Position numbers and translations under genes: made by a program. Positions 16,256 through 25,919 of a stretch of 64,000 nt of DNA are shown here, piece after piece. Position 1 is the stretch's first letter, and every line of letters begins with the position of its first letter. The stretch spans positions 62,001 to 126,000 of the forward strand of contig CAIQKM010000108.1 in NCBI GenBank assembly GCA_903872345.1, in the 5' to 3' direction. Source of the stretch: an uncultured Verrucomicrobia subdivision 3 bacterium (GTDB lineage Bacteria > Verrucomicrobiota > Verrucomicrobiia > Limisphaerales > UBA11358). The notes below the pieces were generated by a model, which worked only from the letters and a program-made list of their open reading frames with translations, was not told the DNA's origin and did no database searches.

Positions 16256-16623
16256 TTTACTTGCTGGACGTGTCCGTTTTGCTGGCACTGCTGCTGGAGA
16301 CGCATGTTCATCATGATCGGGTAACGGAATGGGCCGAGGGTAAGCAGATGGCACTTTGCCCCATTACCGAACTGGGATTTATTCGCATATCTGTGGCGGT
16401 TTATAAATCCACCATGGTACAGGCCCGCCAGACATTGTTGGATTTTCAGGCCAGTGACGCCCCGCTTTTCATACCAGCCAGCATCAGCGCCCTGGCCGGC
16501 ATTCCGGCTCCGGATTCCAAAAAGAGCACGGACTGGTATCTCGCCAATCTGGCCGCTGTACACGGCATGAAATGGGCCACCTTGGATTCACTCGCAAATC
16601 ACCCCGCCGCCGAATTGCTTTAA
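16252..16623 (+). CDS. PIN-domain toxin (VapC type)
   Basis: 123 residues from a GTG start overlapping the antitoxin stop. PIN acidic residues are visible: Asp6 in YLLDVSVLLALL, Glu in ITELGFIRI, Asp in KSTDWYLANLAAVHG, and the final Asp in KWATLD. These would bind Mg2+/Mn2+ for RNA cleavage. VapC toxins typically cut tRNA anticodon loops or rRNA. The short distance to the antitoxin and the gene order antitoxin-toxin fit a type II module. It ends 12 bases before the convergent hydrolase gene. Confidence 0.88.
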   Translation: MIYLLDVSVLLALLLETHVHHDRVTEWAEGKQMALCPITELGFIRISVAVYKSTMVQARQTLLDFQASDAPLFIPASISALAGIPAPDSKKSTDWYLANLAAVHGMKWATLDSLANHPAAELL

Positions 16624-16635
16624 ACCGTCTGCTCG

Positions 16636-17505
16636 TCATTTCAAAAATGCATCTACCTGCGCCATAAATGCCGCCGACTGGTCGAGCATAATAAAATGGC
16701 GGGAGTCATCAATCCGCACCAGTTTCTTGTTGGGCAGTGCGGCGAAATTCTCCTGATACAACCCGTCCACGGCGGCGACCGGCAGGCCGGCGGACGCATC
16801 CCACGGATAGAGCATCGTCACCGGTGTCTTGATTTCGGCAAGCTTGGCCCGCAGGTCGGTGGTCATGTCCTCGTACGTGGCTCGGGCGACGACTGATTTG
16901 TCCGACGCAATGGCCCAGGCGGTGGCCGCTTTGAGCCCCGCCGGTGACTTGACCAGCGTTGGCAGGAACTGGCTTTCACCCCGGGCGTAAGCCTCTTGGG
17001 TTTCATTCAGCACCATGTCCCGCATCATGGCGGCTTGGGGTTCGGCGGCGGCGGCATCCTTGGCGCCAAACAATACGCAGAAAAAGGGCAGCGAATCCAC
17101 GAGCATCAATTTGCCGGCATCTTCGGGATGTTGTTGCACGAGCATCATACCCATTAAACCGCCCAGCGAATGACCAATGATATACGGCGCTTTCAATTGG
17201 TTCGTCTTGATGTACGCGTCCAAGGCAACCACGACCGGTTGTATAATCGAACCGTTCGCGTTCGCCTTCGCCGGCAACCCGCCGAATCCCGCCACTTGCA
17301 CCAGGTGCAGCCGATAATGGGCTTCCAGATGCGCCGCCGTGGCGTCCCATACGGCGGCGGAACAGGTGAGCCCGGGAATCAGTATTACATCCGGGCCCTT
17401 TCCGCGCACGGTCACCGTGATGCGATCCGACACCGTGTCCGCAGCGGCGGTATATAAGGACAGGGCCACGAGACCGGCCAGCAGGAGGAATTTGGATTTG
17501 AACAT
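16636..17505 (-). CDS. Exported alpha/beta hydrolase
   Basis: 289 residues with a signal peptide (MFKSKFLLLAGLVALSLYTAAA). The alpha/beta-hydrolase features are the oxyanion region VILIPGLTCSAAVWD, the nucleophile elbow GHSLGG near residue 115 and the catalytic His in DDSRHFIMLD near the C-terminus. The likely catalytic Asp is in the VTMLYPWDASAG stretch. Substrate is unknown. It lies 21 bases downstream of the sigma-fusion gene on the same strand, so the two may be co-transcribed. Confidence 0.83.
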   Translation of the reverse strand: MFKSKFLLLAGLVALSLYTAAADTVSDRITVTVRGKGPDVILIPGLTCSAAVWDATAAHLEAHYRLHLVQVAGFGGLPAKANANGSIIQPVVVALDAYIKTNQLKAPYIIGHSLGGLMGMMLVQQHPEDAGKLMLVDSLPFFCVLFGAKDAAAAEPQAAMMRDMVLNETQEAYARGESQFLPTLVKSPAGLKAATAWAIASDKSVVARATYEDMTTDLRAKLAEIKTPVTMLYPWDASAGLPVAAVDGLYQENFAALPNKKLVRIDDSRHFIMLDQSAAFMAQVDAFLK

Positions 17506-17526
17506 AAATTTGATGTGGGGTTGAAT

Positions 17527-19140
17527 TTATGGATTTGAGTTTGCAGCGCGTTGGGCGCGTTCGCGACGGCGTTTGAAATAGAGGCTCATTCCGGGCGGCA
17601 GCAGCCAAGAAACGATGATCAGCACGTCAAAGACGGTCCACGCATGGCGGAAGAAAAAGTTACCCGCCATGAAGGCGCGTGCGGCCGCGTCATTGGCGTG
17701 CTCGGCAATGGCTCCGCCGCCGGTCGCAAAATGGCGGGCCAGCAGCGCCCCGCCCGAAGCCCCGAGCCAGCCGATCGCCCCGCCACCCAAGGCCACATAA
17801 CCGGCCGCCGCGCCGCCGATGGCCGCCAGCCCCAACGCGAAGCCGCCAAAGGCAAACAGCCCCACCCCGAAGCCGCCCAGCGCCACCCCACCAATAGCCA
17901 AACCGCCGCTGCTGATACCGCCTACGGCCACCCCGCCGGACGCAAACAGAACCCCATAAGCCCGGTTGCCCACGGCAATCCAGCCGAGAGCGGGACGAGT
18001 TTTGCCGTTCACTTCGCAATTCCAGCAGACATGCACCCATGGCAGGCCAAGAAAGGTTCCGGCACTGCGATACTCATAGGGTTGGGACTGGGAAAAAGTT
18101 CCCGCCCGGCCTGCTTGTTTTGCCTCCTCTTTACGGATCCGCACTTGTTTCCGGGCAATCCAAAAGGTGTAAGGCCCCAGGATGGCCACAAAACCAAAGG
18201 CGGAACTCAGAATCAGAATGGTGTACGCCTGGGGATGGGCATGCCAATAAGGGCGCCAGACGTAACCCGCCAGCATCAACGCCAGCGGATAGAGGATGGC
18301 TCCCAGCCATAAGCAACCATAGGCCCAGCGGGTGAATTTCCGTTCGCGCCGGGATTCCGGAAGTTTCATCATCATCCAGGCCCCGGCGGCGGGCGGAACA
18401 AATTTGATCAGTAACCCTTTGAGGAGCGTGAGAAACCCGGCCGAGGCAACTGCCGCGCCGCCTTTCAGCGTGGTGCCGCCGATGGCAGAAGATCCGGCCA
18501 TGGTCGGCAGATGCGGCAGTGCCGTCAGTACGCCCACCGCAAACGCCGGGCTGGGCGCCGAGCGGGCCAGCGTGCCTGCAACAAATGCGGCGACCTCGGC
18601 CTGCAACAATTTGCGTCCGCGCGATAGTCGCTGCCGCACCACTTCCTCGGACAATTCCAGAATGGCGGCCACCCGTTCCACCGATTGCTGCTCCCGGTAA
18701 TAGAGCACCAGCGGTTCCCGATAGGCGTCCGGGATTCGTTCCAACGAACGCCACATAATGCCCTCCTCCTCTTTGCTGATAGCCTGACCGGCGGGGTTGG
18801 TGACCGTCGCCGTCGCCGACTGGCTTTCATCCAGCGGTTCGGCCTCGGCGAGCGGATTGCGGCTTTGCTGGCGGAAAGCACTATTGATCAGATTCCGCGC
18901 GATGCCATAGAGCCAGGACCGGAACTTGGCCGGTTCCTTGAGATCGCGCAGCTTGCGCCAGGCGATGAGAAACGTTTCCTGCGCGAGATCCTCGCTGCGG
19001 GCCAGGTCGCCACACGCGCTGTACGCCAGCGCGCAGACGGCTGATTGATGCCGGTTCACAAGGCGGCCAAACGCCTCGCGATTGCCCGTCCGGCCCAGTT
19101 CAACCAGCCAGGCATCTTCCAATATGTCGGCATCCGCCAT
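17527..19140 (-). CDS. ECF sigma factor fused to a membrane and pentad-repeat module
   Basis: 537 residues from the ATG at 19140, which has TGGAG just upstream; an ATG five codons earlier is the alternative. Residues about 1-190 are a full ECF sigma factor (region 2: FGRLVNRHQSAVCALAYS, EDLAQETFLIAWRKL, FRSWLYGIARNLINS; region 4: IPDAYREPLVLYYREQQSVERVAAILELSEEVVRQRLSRGR). Membrane segments follow around 232-254, 272-293 and 306-328. A hydrophobic Gly-rich stretch of about 13 five-residue units (GGVAV, GGISS, GGLAI, GGVAL and so on) and a last membrane segment end the protein. This suggests a membrane-tethered sigma factor that may need release. No separate anti-sigma gene adjoins it. Confidence 0.85.
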   Translation of the reverse strand: MADADILEDAWLVELGRTGNREAFGRLVNRHQSAVCALAYSACGDLARSEDLAQETFLIAWRKLRDLKEPAKFRSWLYGIARNLINSAFRQQSRNPLAEAEPLDESQSATATVTNPAGQAISKEEEGIMWRSLERIPDAYREPLVLYYREQQSVERVAAILELSEEVVRQRLSRGRKLLQAEVAAFVAGTLARSAPSPAFAVGVLTALPHLPTMAGSSAIGGTTLKGGAAVASAGFLTLLKGLLIKFVPPAAGAWMMMKLPESRRERKFTRWAYGCLWLGAILYPLALMLAGYVWRPYWHAHPQAYTILILSSAFGFVAILGPYTFWIARKQVRIRKEEAKQAGRAGTFSQSQPYEYRSAGTFLGLPWVHVCWNCEVNGKTRPALGWIAVGNRAYGVLFASGGVAVGGISSGGLAIGGVALGGFGVGLFAFGGFALGLAAIGGAAAGYVALGGGAIGWLGASGGALLARHFATGGGAIAEHANDAAARAFMAGNFFFRHAWTVFDVLIIVSWLLPPGMSLYFKRRRERAQRAANSNP

Positions 19141-19343
19141 GACTCCAGATTTCATACTCGCTTAAGGAGTGGGTTAAAATGAAAAAAGGTGACGGAATAT
19201 TTTTGGCGGAATATTAACAGCTCTGCCCCCCGCGCCGTTGCCCGCGCCGCGTTAAGGCAAAACTGCCGCCAAATCAAAACCGATCAACTTCCACGCCCGG
19301 CAAGGCTTGCTCCCGGCATTTGTTTCCGGTAATTCATTATGGC

Positions 19344-20075
19344 ATGTGGCGCAACACTCTGGGCACGCATCGGGATCAACCGGGGTTCACGTTGATCGAA
19401 CTGCTGGTCGTCATCGCCATCATTGCGGTGCTGGCCGCCCTGTTGCTGCCCGCGCTGGGCGCGGCCAAGGAACGGGCGCAGGCCATCCGCTGCACGGGCA
19501 ATTTCCACCAGATTGGCCTGGCTTTTGCACTATATGTGGATGACAACAATGATTGCGTCCCCTCGGCGCTGAACTTCGGCGTGCCGCCCAATGATGTGAC
19601 CTTGGCGGCGGCGGCCATCAACGAATGCTATGACTACGGCGGCGTGGCCCGGCTCCTCGCGCTGGCCTCGCCCGGGGTGCTGTGGTGTCCGTCCGACCGC
19701 GCACATCCCGCGCCCGCCGGCCCGCCGGCAACCGACAGCCCCACCTCGGCCAATTTCCGATACCTGATCTGGCAGCAGTCGGACGTGCTCTCCAATGTGA
19801 AAATGTCCGCCTTTGGCCAACCCTCGGCCCAGGTCGTTTACCATGAATGGAGCGACAATCATTTCCACCGCATTGGTCAGCCCTTCATCGCCCAGCCCTT
19901 TCTGATCGCGGCGGCCGGCGACGGTCACGCCCAGAAGTGGAAAGTGATCTTCCGTCAGAATGTGGGCGCGAATTATTACGATCCCAACTGGTTCAGCTAC
20001 GGTCCGGGCGACCAGTTCAATACCGGCCTGCCCAATATTGGCGGCGATGTCCAAAACGGCCATGACAATCTGTAA
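19344..20075 (+). CDS. Type II-secretion-like pseudopilin
   Basis: 243 residues from the ATG at 19344; a TTG eight codons upstream is possible. The prepilin cleavage site and hydrophobic helix are explicit: [25 protein letters not shown]. The C-terminal half has the loosely conserved DGHAQKWK element typical of the abundant Verrucomicrobia/Planctomycetes pseudopilins (H-X9-DG family). Such proteins are processed by a prepilin peptidase and assemble into envelope filaments. No peptidase or assembly ATPase gene is nearby. The 3' end overlaps the next gene's start by 29 bases. Confidence 0.85.
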   Translation: MWRNTLGTHRDQPGFTLIELLVVIAIIAVLAALLLPALGAAKERAQAIRCTGNFHQIGLAFALYVDDNNDCVPSALNFGVPPNDVTLAAAAINECYDYGGVARLLALASPGVLWCPSDRAHPAPAGPPATDSPTSANFRYLIWQQSDVLSNVKMSAFGQPSAQVVYHEWSDNHFHRIGQPFIAQPFLIAAAGDGHAQKWKVIFRQNVGANYYDPNWFSYGPGDQFNTGLPNIGGDVQNGHDNL

Positions 20076-21492
20076 CCGGCCGAAATCCCGGCGCTGGCTC
20101 GCCGCCCTGTTGCTGCTGCCGGTCACCACGCTCTCAGCCGCCACGGTTTCGCCAGCGCTGGCTAGCTACGGCGATGCCCAGCTCAACGGGCTGGGGGAAA
20201 TCCTGCGCCATCGCGTTCAGCAGGAACCTTTGAATTTTTGGGTGACACTGATCTTCCTCGGCGCGTTGATCCACACGTTCATCACCCACAAATTCCGCCA
20301 ATGGTCCCACGCGTTCGAAAAACGCCAGCCCTGGCTCGCCCGCGTTCTGCACCTGCTGGGCGAAGTCGAAATTGTGTTCGGCGTCTGGTGTCTCCCGCTG
20401 GTGGCGCTGTTGCTGGCGGCGGCCGGCTGGACCGCGACACACGAATATTTGACTCAGCGGGTCAGTTATATCGAACCGCTGTTTGTGGTCGTGATTATGT
20501 CCATCGCCGCCACCCGGCCGGTACTGCAACTGGCCGAACGCGTGCTGGCCTCCGTCGCCGGCCTGGGCGGCGGGAGTCCCGCCGCTTGGTGGCTCGCCAT
20601 TCTCACGCTCGCTCCGGCGCTGGGCTCCTTCATTACGGAACCGGCCGCCATGACCATCGCCGCGCTGCTGCTGGCCAAACAAATTTACGGTCGCGGCCCG
20701 GGCAACGCCTTTGCCCATGCCACCCTCGGTCTGCTGTTCGTGAACATCTCCGTGGGCGGTGTGCTCACGCATTTTGCCGCGCCGCCGGTGCTGATGGTGG
20801 CCCGCCCCTGGCACTGGAATACACCTTTCATGCTGTCGCACTTTGGCGTGGCGGCGCTCGGGGGGATCGTCGTGGCAAACGCGGTTTACTATCTGGCCTT
20901 CCGCCGTGAATTCGCGCGCCTCGCCGCCGCGCCGGCCCCGGCAGTCGAGTCGGCCGAGCGCGCCCCCTGCTGGCTGGTGGCGATCCATATTACCTTCCTG
21001 GTGTGGTCGGTCGTTAACGCCCATCACGCCCTGCCGTTGATCGCCGGTTTCCTCGTTTTTCTGACCCTTCATTTCGCCACGCGCAGCCATCAGGACACGC
21101 TGCAATTGCGATCCCCCCTGCTGGTGGGCGCGTTTCTGGCCGGCCTCGTTATTCATGGCGGCTTGCAGCAATGGTGGATTGCTCCGGTCCTCGGCCGGCT
21201 CACCGAAACACCCCTGCTGCTCGGCGCCGCCGCGTTGACCGCCTTTAATGACAATGCCGCCGTCACGTATCTCGCCACCCTTGTGCCCGGCCTCACCGCC
21301 GGCATGAAAACCGCCGTGGTCGCCGGCGCCGTGGCCGGCGGCGGCCTCACCGTGATCGCCAACGCCCCCAACCCGGCGGGCCAGGCCATTCTCGGCCGGT
21401 TTTTTCCGGATGGAATTTCACCGCTCGGATTGTTCCTGGGGGCGCTGCCGGCGACCCTGATTTTGATTGCCAGTTTTCTATTGCTCCGGTAA
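20047..21492 (+). CDS. Putative Na+/H+ antiporter
   Basis: 481 residues from the ATG at 20047 (a second ATG at 20062 is equally plausible). An N-terminal signal-like segment ([25 protein letters not shown]) is followed by about ten membrane segments. Conserved-looking polar motifs include [40 protein letters not shown] and [17 protein letters not shown], which match the putative Na+/H+ antiporter family PF07399. It would exchange cations at the inner membrane. It overlaps the pseudopilin gene, although no functional link is evident. Confidence 0.75.
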   Translation: MSKTAMTICNRPKSRRWLAALLLLPVTTLSAATVSPALASYGDAQLNGLGEILRHRVQQEPLNFWVTLIFLGALIHTFITHKFRQWSHAFEKRQPWLARVLHLLGEVEIVFGVWCLPLVALLLAAAGWTATHEYLTQRVSYIEPLFVVVIMSIAATRPVLQLAERVLASVAGLGGGSPAAWWLAILTLAPALGSFITEPAAMTIAALLLAKQIYGRGPGNAFAHATLGLLFVNISVGGVLTHFAAPPVLMVARPWHWNTPFMLSHFGVAALGGIVVANAVYYLAFRREFARLAAAPAPAVESAERAPCWLVAIHITFLVWSVVNAHHALPLIAGFLVFLTLHFATRSHQDTLQLRSPLLVGAFLAGLVIHGGLQQWWIAPVLGRLTETPLLLGAAALTAFNDNAAVTYLATLVPGLTAGMKTAVVAGAVAGGGLTVIANAPNPAGQAILGRFFPDGISPLGLFLGALPATLILIASFLLLR

Positions 21493-21529
21493 GTGCAGAC
21501 GTGAAAGACTGTGGCCACCTCAACACCAG

Positions 21530-22921
21530 ATGAAAATCACCTTCAATGGAGCGTCCGGCGGCGAAGTCACCGGCTCCTCGTATCTCATCGAAACCAACCG
21601 CGCCCGGATCGTCCTTGACTGCGGCATGTTCCAGGGCGGCAAACGCGCGGAGGAACTGAATCATCTCCCGGCGGGCTATGACAAGGTGGATGCCGTGGTG
21701 GTCACCCACGGACACCTCGACCACACCGGCCGCCTGCCGCTGCTCGCGCGCGCCAATTATGGCGGACCCATCTACGCCACGCCCGCCACCATTGAGATGA
21801 GCGCGCTCATTTTGCGCGATTCCGCCAAAATCCAGGCGCAGGACAACGAACGCCACAACCGCAAACGCGAACGCGCCGGCGAACCGCCGCAGGAACCCCT
21901 TTACACGCCCGCACACGTCGAAACCATTTTGCAGCAGTTCAAGCCCGCGCCCTACGACCAGCCCGTCGAAGTGGCTCCCGGCATCCGCGCCTGCTTTGCC
22001 GAGGCCGGCCACATGCTGGGTTCCACCAGCATTAAATTGTTCGTAAATGAAAACGGCCGCGAACACGCCCTTGCATTCTCCGGCGACCTCGGCCCGCGCG
22101 GCGCCCCCATCCTCAAGGATTACGAACCGTTTCAAAAAGCCGACCTCGTGGTGCTGGAATCCACCTACGGCGACCGCGACCACAAGCCGTTCAAGGAAAC
22201 CGTCGAACAGTTCCTGGATATCGTCCGCGAAGCCTCCGCCACCAAAGGCAAAATTCTGGTGCCCACCTTTGCCGTCGGCCGCGCGCAATTGCTCTCCCTC
22301 CTGCTGGCCTGGGCCATCCGGGAACATCGCATCAAGCCGTTTCCCATCTATCTGGACAGCCCCATGGCCATCGAGGCTTCGAAGATTTATCAGCACCATT
22401 TTGAATTGTTCGATGACGAGATGCTGGAATTCATCCGCGAAGGTTCCATCAAACACGACCTCGCCACGCTCCACCTTTCCACCACGGCCGAAGATTCAAA
22501 AAAAATCAACGACGTGCCCGGCCCGTGCCTCGTGATGGCCGGCGCCGGCATGTGCAATGCCGGTCGCATCCTGCACCATCTCAAACAGAACCTGTGGCGG
22601 CCGGACACGCATGTGGTCATCGCCGGATTCCAAGCCGCCGACTCCCTGGGCCGCCGCCTGGTGGACGGCGACAAGGTGGTCAGCATCCTTGGCGACAAAG
22701 TGGCCGTGAAGGCGCAGATCCACACGCTCGGCGGTTTCAGCGCCCACGCCGGCCAGACCGATCTGCTGAACTGGTTTGCGGCCATGGCCGGCAGCCGTCC
22801 GCAGGTAGTCCTGACCCATGGTGAAAACCCGCAGCGCCGGGCCCTCGCGGAAAAAATCAGCCAGCAGCACGGTATCACTGCCCAACTGCCCGAACTCGGC
22901 CAGGTATTGGAACTGGCGTGA
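21530..22921 (+). CDS. MBL-fold beta-CASP RNA nuclease
   Basis: 463 residues from the ATG at 21530. The metallo-beta-lactamase motifs are complete: VVTHGHLDHTGRLP (motif 2), AGHMLGST (motif 3), FSGDLGPR (motif 4). The beta-CASP insertion follows with LESTYGDRDHK, PTFAVGRAQ (motif A region), MAGAGMCNAGRILHHL (motif B) and HTLGGFSAHAGQTDLL (motif C), then LTHGE. This is a CPSF73-like or YciI-like two-metal nuclease expected to cleave RNA in the cytoplasm. It starts 37 bases after the antiporter stop and is followed at 22928 by a small gene on the same strand. Confidence 0.92.
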   Translation: MKITFNGASGGEVTGSSYLIETNRARIVLDCGMFQGGKRAEELNHLPAGYDKVDAVVVTHGHLDHTGRLPLLARANYGGPIYATPATIEMSALILRDSAKIQAQDNERHNRKRERAGEPPQEPLYTPAHVETILQQFKPAPYDQPVEVAPGIRACFAEAGHMLGSTSIKLFVNENGREHALAFSGDLGPRGAPILKDYEPFQKADLVVLESTYGDRDHKPFKETVEQFLDIVREASATKGKILVPTFAVGRAQLLSLLLAWAIREHRIKPFPIYLDSPMAIEASKIYQHHFELFDDEMLEFIREGSIKHDLATLHLSTTAEDSKKINDVPGPCLVMAGAGMCNAGRILHHLKQNLWRPDTHVVIAGFQAADSLGRRLVDGDKVVSILGDKVAVKAQIHTLGGFSAHAGQTDLLNWFAAMAGSRPQVVLTHGENPQRRALAEKISQQHGITAQLPELGQVLELA

Positions 22922-22927
22922 CCGAAA

Positions 22928-23317
22928 GTGAACCACCAGCAAACGCCCATGCCCACCGTGAACATCAAATGGCTAGCCCAGCCGGAGGATCATGATTATC
23001 CGGCGGCCCGCTCGTATCTCAGCCTCGTTTACCCGCCGCACACCGCCGAACAGCACGTTGCCGACCTGAAAACCGCCCCCGTGAACCAATTCAAGGCCAA
23101 GGACATCTTCCGCGCCTCCGGCCTCGCCCTGCTCGGCACCAGCAACTCCCACGTGCAGAAAAACATCGAAAAAATCCGCGCCGGCGGCAGCCTTTCCCCC
23201 GTGCTGCTGGTCCGTGATACCACCGTGGGCAAGGTGGTCATTGCCGATGGTTATCACCGCGTCTGCGCCGTTTACACCTTCGACGAAGACGCCATCATCC
23301 CGTGCAAGATCGTTTGA
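22928..23317 (+). CDS. Small ParB/sulfiredoxin-like domain protein
   Basis: 129 residues from a GTG six bases after the nuclease stop; the ATG at 22949 gives 122 residues and is an alternative. The sequence contains SPVLLVRDTTVGKVVIADGYHRVCAVYTFDED, whose DGYHRV core is the ParB/Srx nucleotide-binding box (DGxHR). The N-terminal part lacks the usual ParB helix-turn-helix. The function is unknown; ParB-like single-domain proteins can bind CTP or act as nucleases. Likely co-transcribed with the beta-CASP nuclease. Confidence 0.6.
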   Translation: MNHQQTPMPTVNIKWLAQPEDHDYPAARSYLSLVYPPHTAEQHVADLKTAPVNQFKAKDIFRASGLALLGTSNSHVQKNIEKIRAGGSLSPVLLVRDTTVGKVVIADGYHRVCAVYTFDEDAIIPCKIV

Positions 23318-23390
23318 CCGGCGGATTTTTTTCCAAGATTGGCCCGCGTGCGCGATTGCCTTTCGTCTAAAAATTCGTTAATTCTGGCGG

Positions 23391-24221
23391 GTGCCCGAAC
23401 CAAGCCTGTTGCTCCTCATCCCGGCTTATAACGAAGAAGCGCGCATCGAACCGGTGCTGCGCGGCTACGCGGAGTATTTCCGGGACCGCTATCAGGGCAA
23501 GTACCAGATCGTCGTGATCATGAACGGCTGCCGCGACAACACCATGGCCGTCGTGGAGCGCATGTCGCAGGAATTTCATTCGATCAGCTATCGGAATTTT
23601 CCCGCCCCCATCGGCAAGGGCGGAGCGTTGATCGAAGGGTTGAAGCTGGCCCCCCTCGCCGATGTGATCGGCTACGTGGATGCCGATGGCGCCACGCCGC
23701 CCTCCGCCGTGCTGCAATTGCTGCAACATTTGAAATCCGGGGACTGCGTGATCGGTTCGCGCTGGCTGCCCGGCGCGATCCTGCACAAATCGCAAACCCG
23801 GCTGCGCCGCATTACCAGCCGAACCTTTCATACCATCGTGGAAGCCCTGTTCTGGATGGGCATCAAAGACACGCAATGTCCCTGCAAAGTGATCCGCCGC
23901 GACGTGGTGGAAAAGATCCATCCCACTCTCCGGCTCGCGGACCTGTCGTTTGACGTCAACCTGCTGGTCTCCATCAAGCGGGCCGGCTACCAGATCGAGG
24001 AAGTGCCCATTGAATGGACCGACATGATCGGCTCCAAGGTCACGTCTTCGCTGTTCCGCTCCTCCTTCACCATGTTTCTCTCCGTGGTGCGGCTCCGGCT
24101 GGTGTACTCGCCCTTCTACAAATGGTTGAAACCGCTTCGCCCGCTGGAGGCATTGATCTATAAGAAACTGCGCGCCCCCCAGCCGCTCGAAGTTCGCAAC
24201 GGCGACCGGCCAAAGTCATGA
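23391..24221 (+). CDS. Family 2 glycosyltransferase
   Basis: 276 residues from a GTG start. GT-A fold motifs are LLIPAYNEEARIEPVL near the N-terminus, a DXD-type GYVDADGATPP near residue 96 and DCVIGSRWLPGA around 120. The C-terminal part (IEEVPIEWTDMIGSKVTSSLFRSSF) resembles dolichyl- or polyprenyl-phosphate glucosyl/mannosyl transferases. It would transfer a sugar from a nucleotide donor to a lipid carrier or glycan at the inner membrane. It is convergent with a flippase gene and overlaps its 3' end by six bases, consistent with an envelope polysaccharide locus. Confidence 0.88.
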   Translation: MPEPSLLLLIPAYNEEARIEPVLRGYAEYFRDRYQGKYQIVVIMNGCRDNTMAVVERMSQEFHSISYRNFPAPIGKGGALIEGLKLAPLADVIGYVDADGATPPSAVLQLLQHLKSGDCVIGSRWLPGAILHKSQTRLRRITSRTFHTIVEALFWMGIKDTQCPCKVIRRDVVEKIHPTLRLADLSFDVNLLVSIKRAGYQIEEVPIEWTDMIGSKVTSSLFRSSFTMFLSVVRLRLVYSPFYKWLKPLRPLEALIYKKLRAPQPLEVRNGDRPKS

Positions 24222-25478
24222 TGGTTTCCCCGGCTGTGACCGCCAGGTGAACCAGCCGCAGACCGCGAGCAGCAGCAGGTTGTACCCGCCGAGAATCTGC
24301 AATACGGCAATCAGGCTGCGGTGGCAATGCCCCAGCGTAAAACCGTAGGCAATCGCCAGCACCACCAGGACCGGCACCACGCGGAACTGTCCGCGCGCCA
24401 GCAGGTTGTTGGCCAGCACGTTGGCCAGGGAGAGCGGCACCATCGCCCACGCATACCACGGCAGCACCGCCGCGCCCACCTGCACATATTCCTCCTCAAA
24501 GACAAACCGGATCACCCAGGAGCGCAAGACCGTCAGCCCGATGGCTCCGCACGCGGCCAGAATGACCGTCCCCGCCATCACGACCCAGACGAGGTTGTTC
24601 TTTTCCGATCGCGCCGCGCTCTGGACGATTTTGGGAAACATCACCGTGGCCATGGGCAGCACCAGCCAGAGCAGGGCGCGCGAAAGCGTGCCGGCCCCCA
24701 CATAAAAGCCGGTTTCATCGCTGGTGAAGAACACCTTCACAAAGATGGTGTCCGCCGTGAACAAAAATTGCACCGCCCCGAAACCGAGCAGCAGCGGGAT
24801 GATTTGTCCGAGCACGGCGCGGGTGTCAAAGGCTTGCGCGGGTAGCCGCCAGATACTGCGGGTTTGCCAGAGGCAGAGCCCCACGCCCGCCGCCACGCCG
24901 AGGCCGATGCCGGTGACCATGCCCGCCGACCACCAGCCGGCGATCAGCACCAACCCCGCCGCGCCCGTGAATCGCCCCAAGGCGTTGATGATGGCTACCC
25001 AGCCGAGCCAGAGAAAGTTTTGCAGCCCTTGCATGACGCCGGAAAGGATGGGCAGCCACACCGAAAAGAAAATGACGCCCACCATGATCCATAAAACCGT
25101 GGGGTGACTCATCTTCAGGGCCGATTCCATCGGGGCCTGCCAGATGAATACGATCAGGGCGAGCAGTCCCGCCAGCAGCAGCGTGGCCAGCGTGGCCCAG
25201 CGTAGCATGCCCGCCACATCGCGTTCGCGGCCCAGCACCCGGGCCTTGGCGGTTTGCTGGGCAAACACCATCTGCAATGGCAGCATTGGCACGCAGGCGG
25301 TCACCGCCAGCATCACGCCAAAAAGGCCGTATTCCGCCGCCGGGATTTTCTTGGCCAGGAAATGCACCGCCCACATGAGGCCGCCGCCCAGCACATTGGC
25401 AATCATCAGCCAGCCGCTCTGGCGGAAAAAGGCTGAGCGATGGGATTCGGCTCCGACGGATTTTTCGACTCCTGACAT
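24216..25478 (-). CDS. Wzx-like oligosaccharide flippase
   Basis: 420 residues with about 12 hydrophobic segments in the MATE/MVF-like arrangement of polysaccharide flippases (N-terminal SGWLMIANVLGGGLMWAVHFLAKKIPAAEYGLFGVML and repeated hydrophobic hairpins). It probably flips lipid-linked oligosaccharides across the inner membrane. The gene converges on the glycosyltransferase and overlaps it by six bases, but no other O-antigen or capsule genes are adjacent. Confidence 0.82.
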   Translation of the reverse strand: MSGVEKSVGAESHRSAFFRQSGWLMIANVLGGGLMWAVHFLAKKIPAAEYGLFGVMLAVTACVPMLPLQMVFAQQTAKARVLGRERDVAGMLRWATLATLLLAGLLALIVFIWQAPMESALKMSHPTVLWIMVGVIFFSVWLPILSGVMQGLQNFLWLGWVAIINALGRFTGAAGLVLIAGWWSAGMVTGIGLGVAAGVGLCLWQTRSIWRLPAQAFDTRAVLGQIIPLLLGFGAVQFLFTADTIFVKVFFTSDETGFYVGAGTLSRALLWLVLPMATVMFPKIVQSAARSEKNNLVWVVMAGTVILAACGAIGLTVLRSWVIRFVFEEEYVQVGAAVLPWYAWAMVPLSLANVLANNLLARGQFRVVPVLVVLAIAYGFTLGHCHRSLIAVLQILGGYNLLLLAVCGWFTWRSQPGKPS

Positions 25479-25919
25479 GCGCGGGAAAATACGCGAAGCC
25501 GGCGGTTACGGAAAGTGATTTAGAGCGCGTTTTTGCGCGCGCAATAGTTACATTCGCTACAAGACATTCCGACGCAGATCGAAGGGGATCATAACCGACA
25601 TCACCACCGGAATCATGGACTTGTCATCACCCACATCTTTTGTCGGATGTATTAAGGCCGCCGCATACATTCAAACCAATCGCGAACCCACCGTAAGCCC
25701 CAGCGGGGCGGCACGATAATAGCCCGGGGCAAGGCAGCGATAGCGACCGCCGCCCCGGGTTAACGTACCCTATGATACATCCTTCCCCCATCGGATGGGG
25801 GACTCGCTACATCCAATTGCTGGCGAATCTGGCTTTGGCGGCGGCTTTGGAACGGAGATTCGATTTTATTTTTTGCAGGGGGGGAACCCCTTCGCTTTTG
25901 AGCTAACCGCGCCCGGTCT
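25479..25919. other. Intergenic region with hairpin repeat, no gene
   Basis: 441 bases without a convincing ORF between two minus-strand genes. It includes a stretch (25696-25760) beginning CCCCAGCGGGGCGGCACG and carrying a CCCGGGGC/GCCCCGGG inverted repeat, then GTTAACG and a short AT-rich segment. The remainder shows no repeat or promoter that I can support. Confidence 0.55.
25696..25760. repeat. GC-rich intergenic inverted repeat (family D)
   Basis: CCCGGGGC at 25723-25730 pairs with GCCCCGGG at 25752-25759, flanked by A(G/A) matches and enclosing 21 bases. The preceding CCCCAGCGGGGCGG is another short palindrome. The element resembles dispersed intergenic palindromes I associate with Verrucomicrobiota and Planctomycetes, which is recollection, not a database check. 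Confidence 0.45.
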
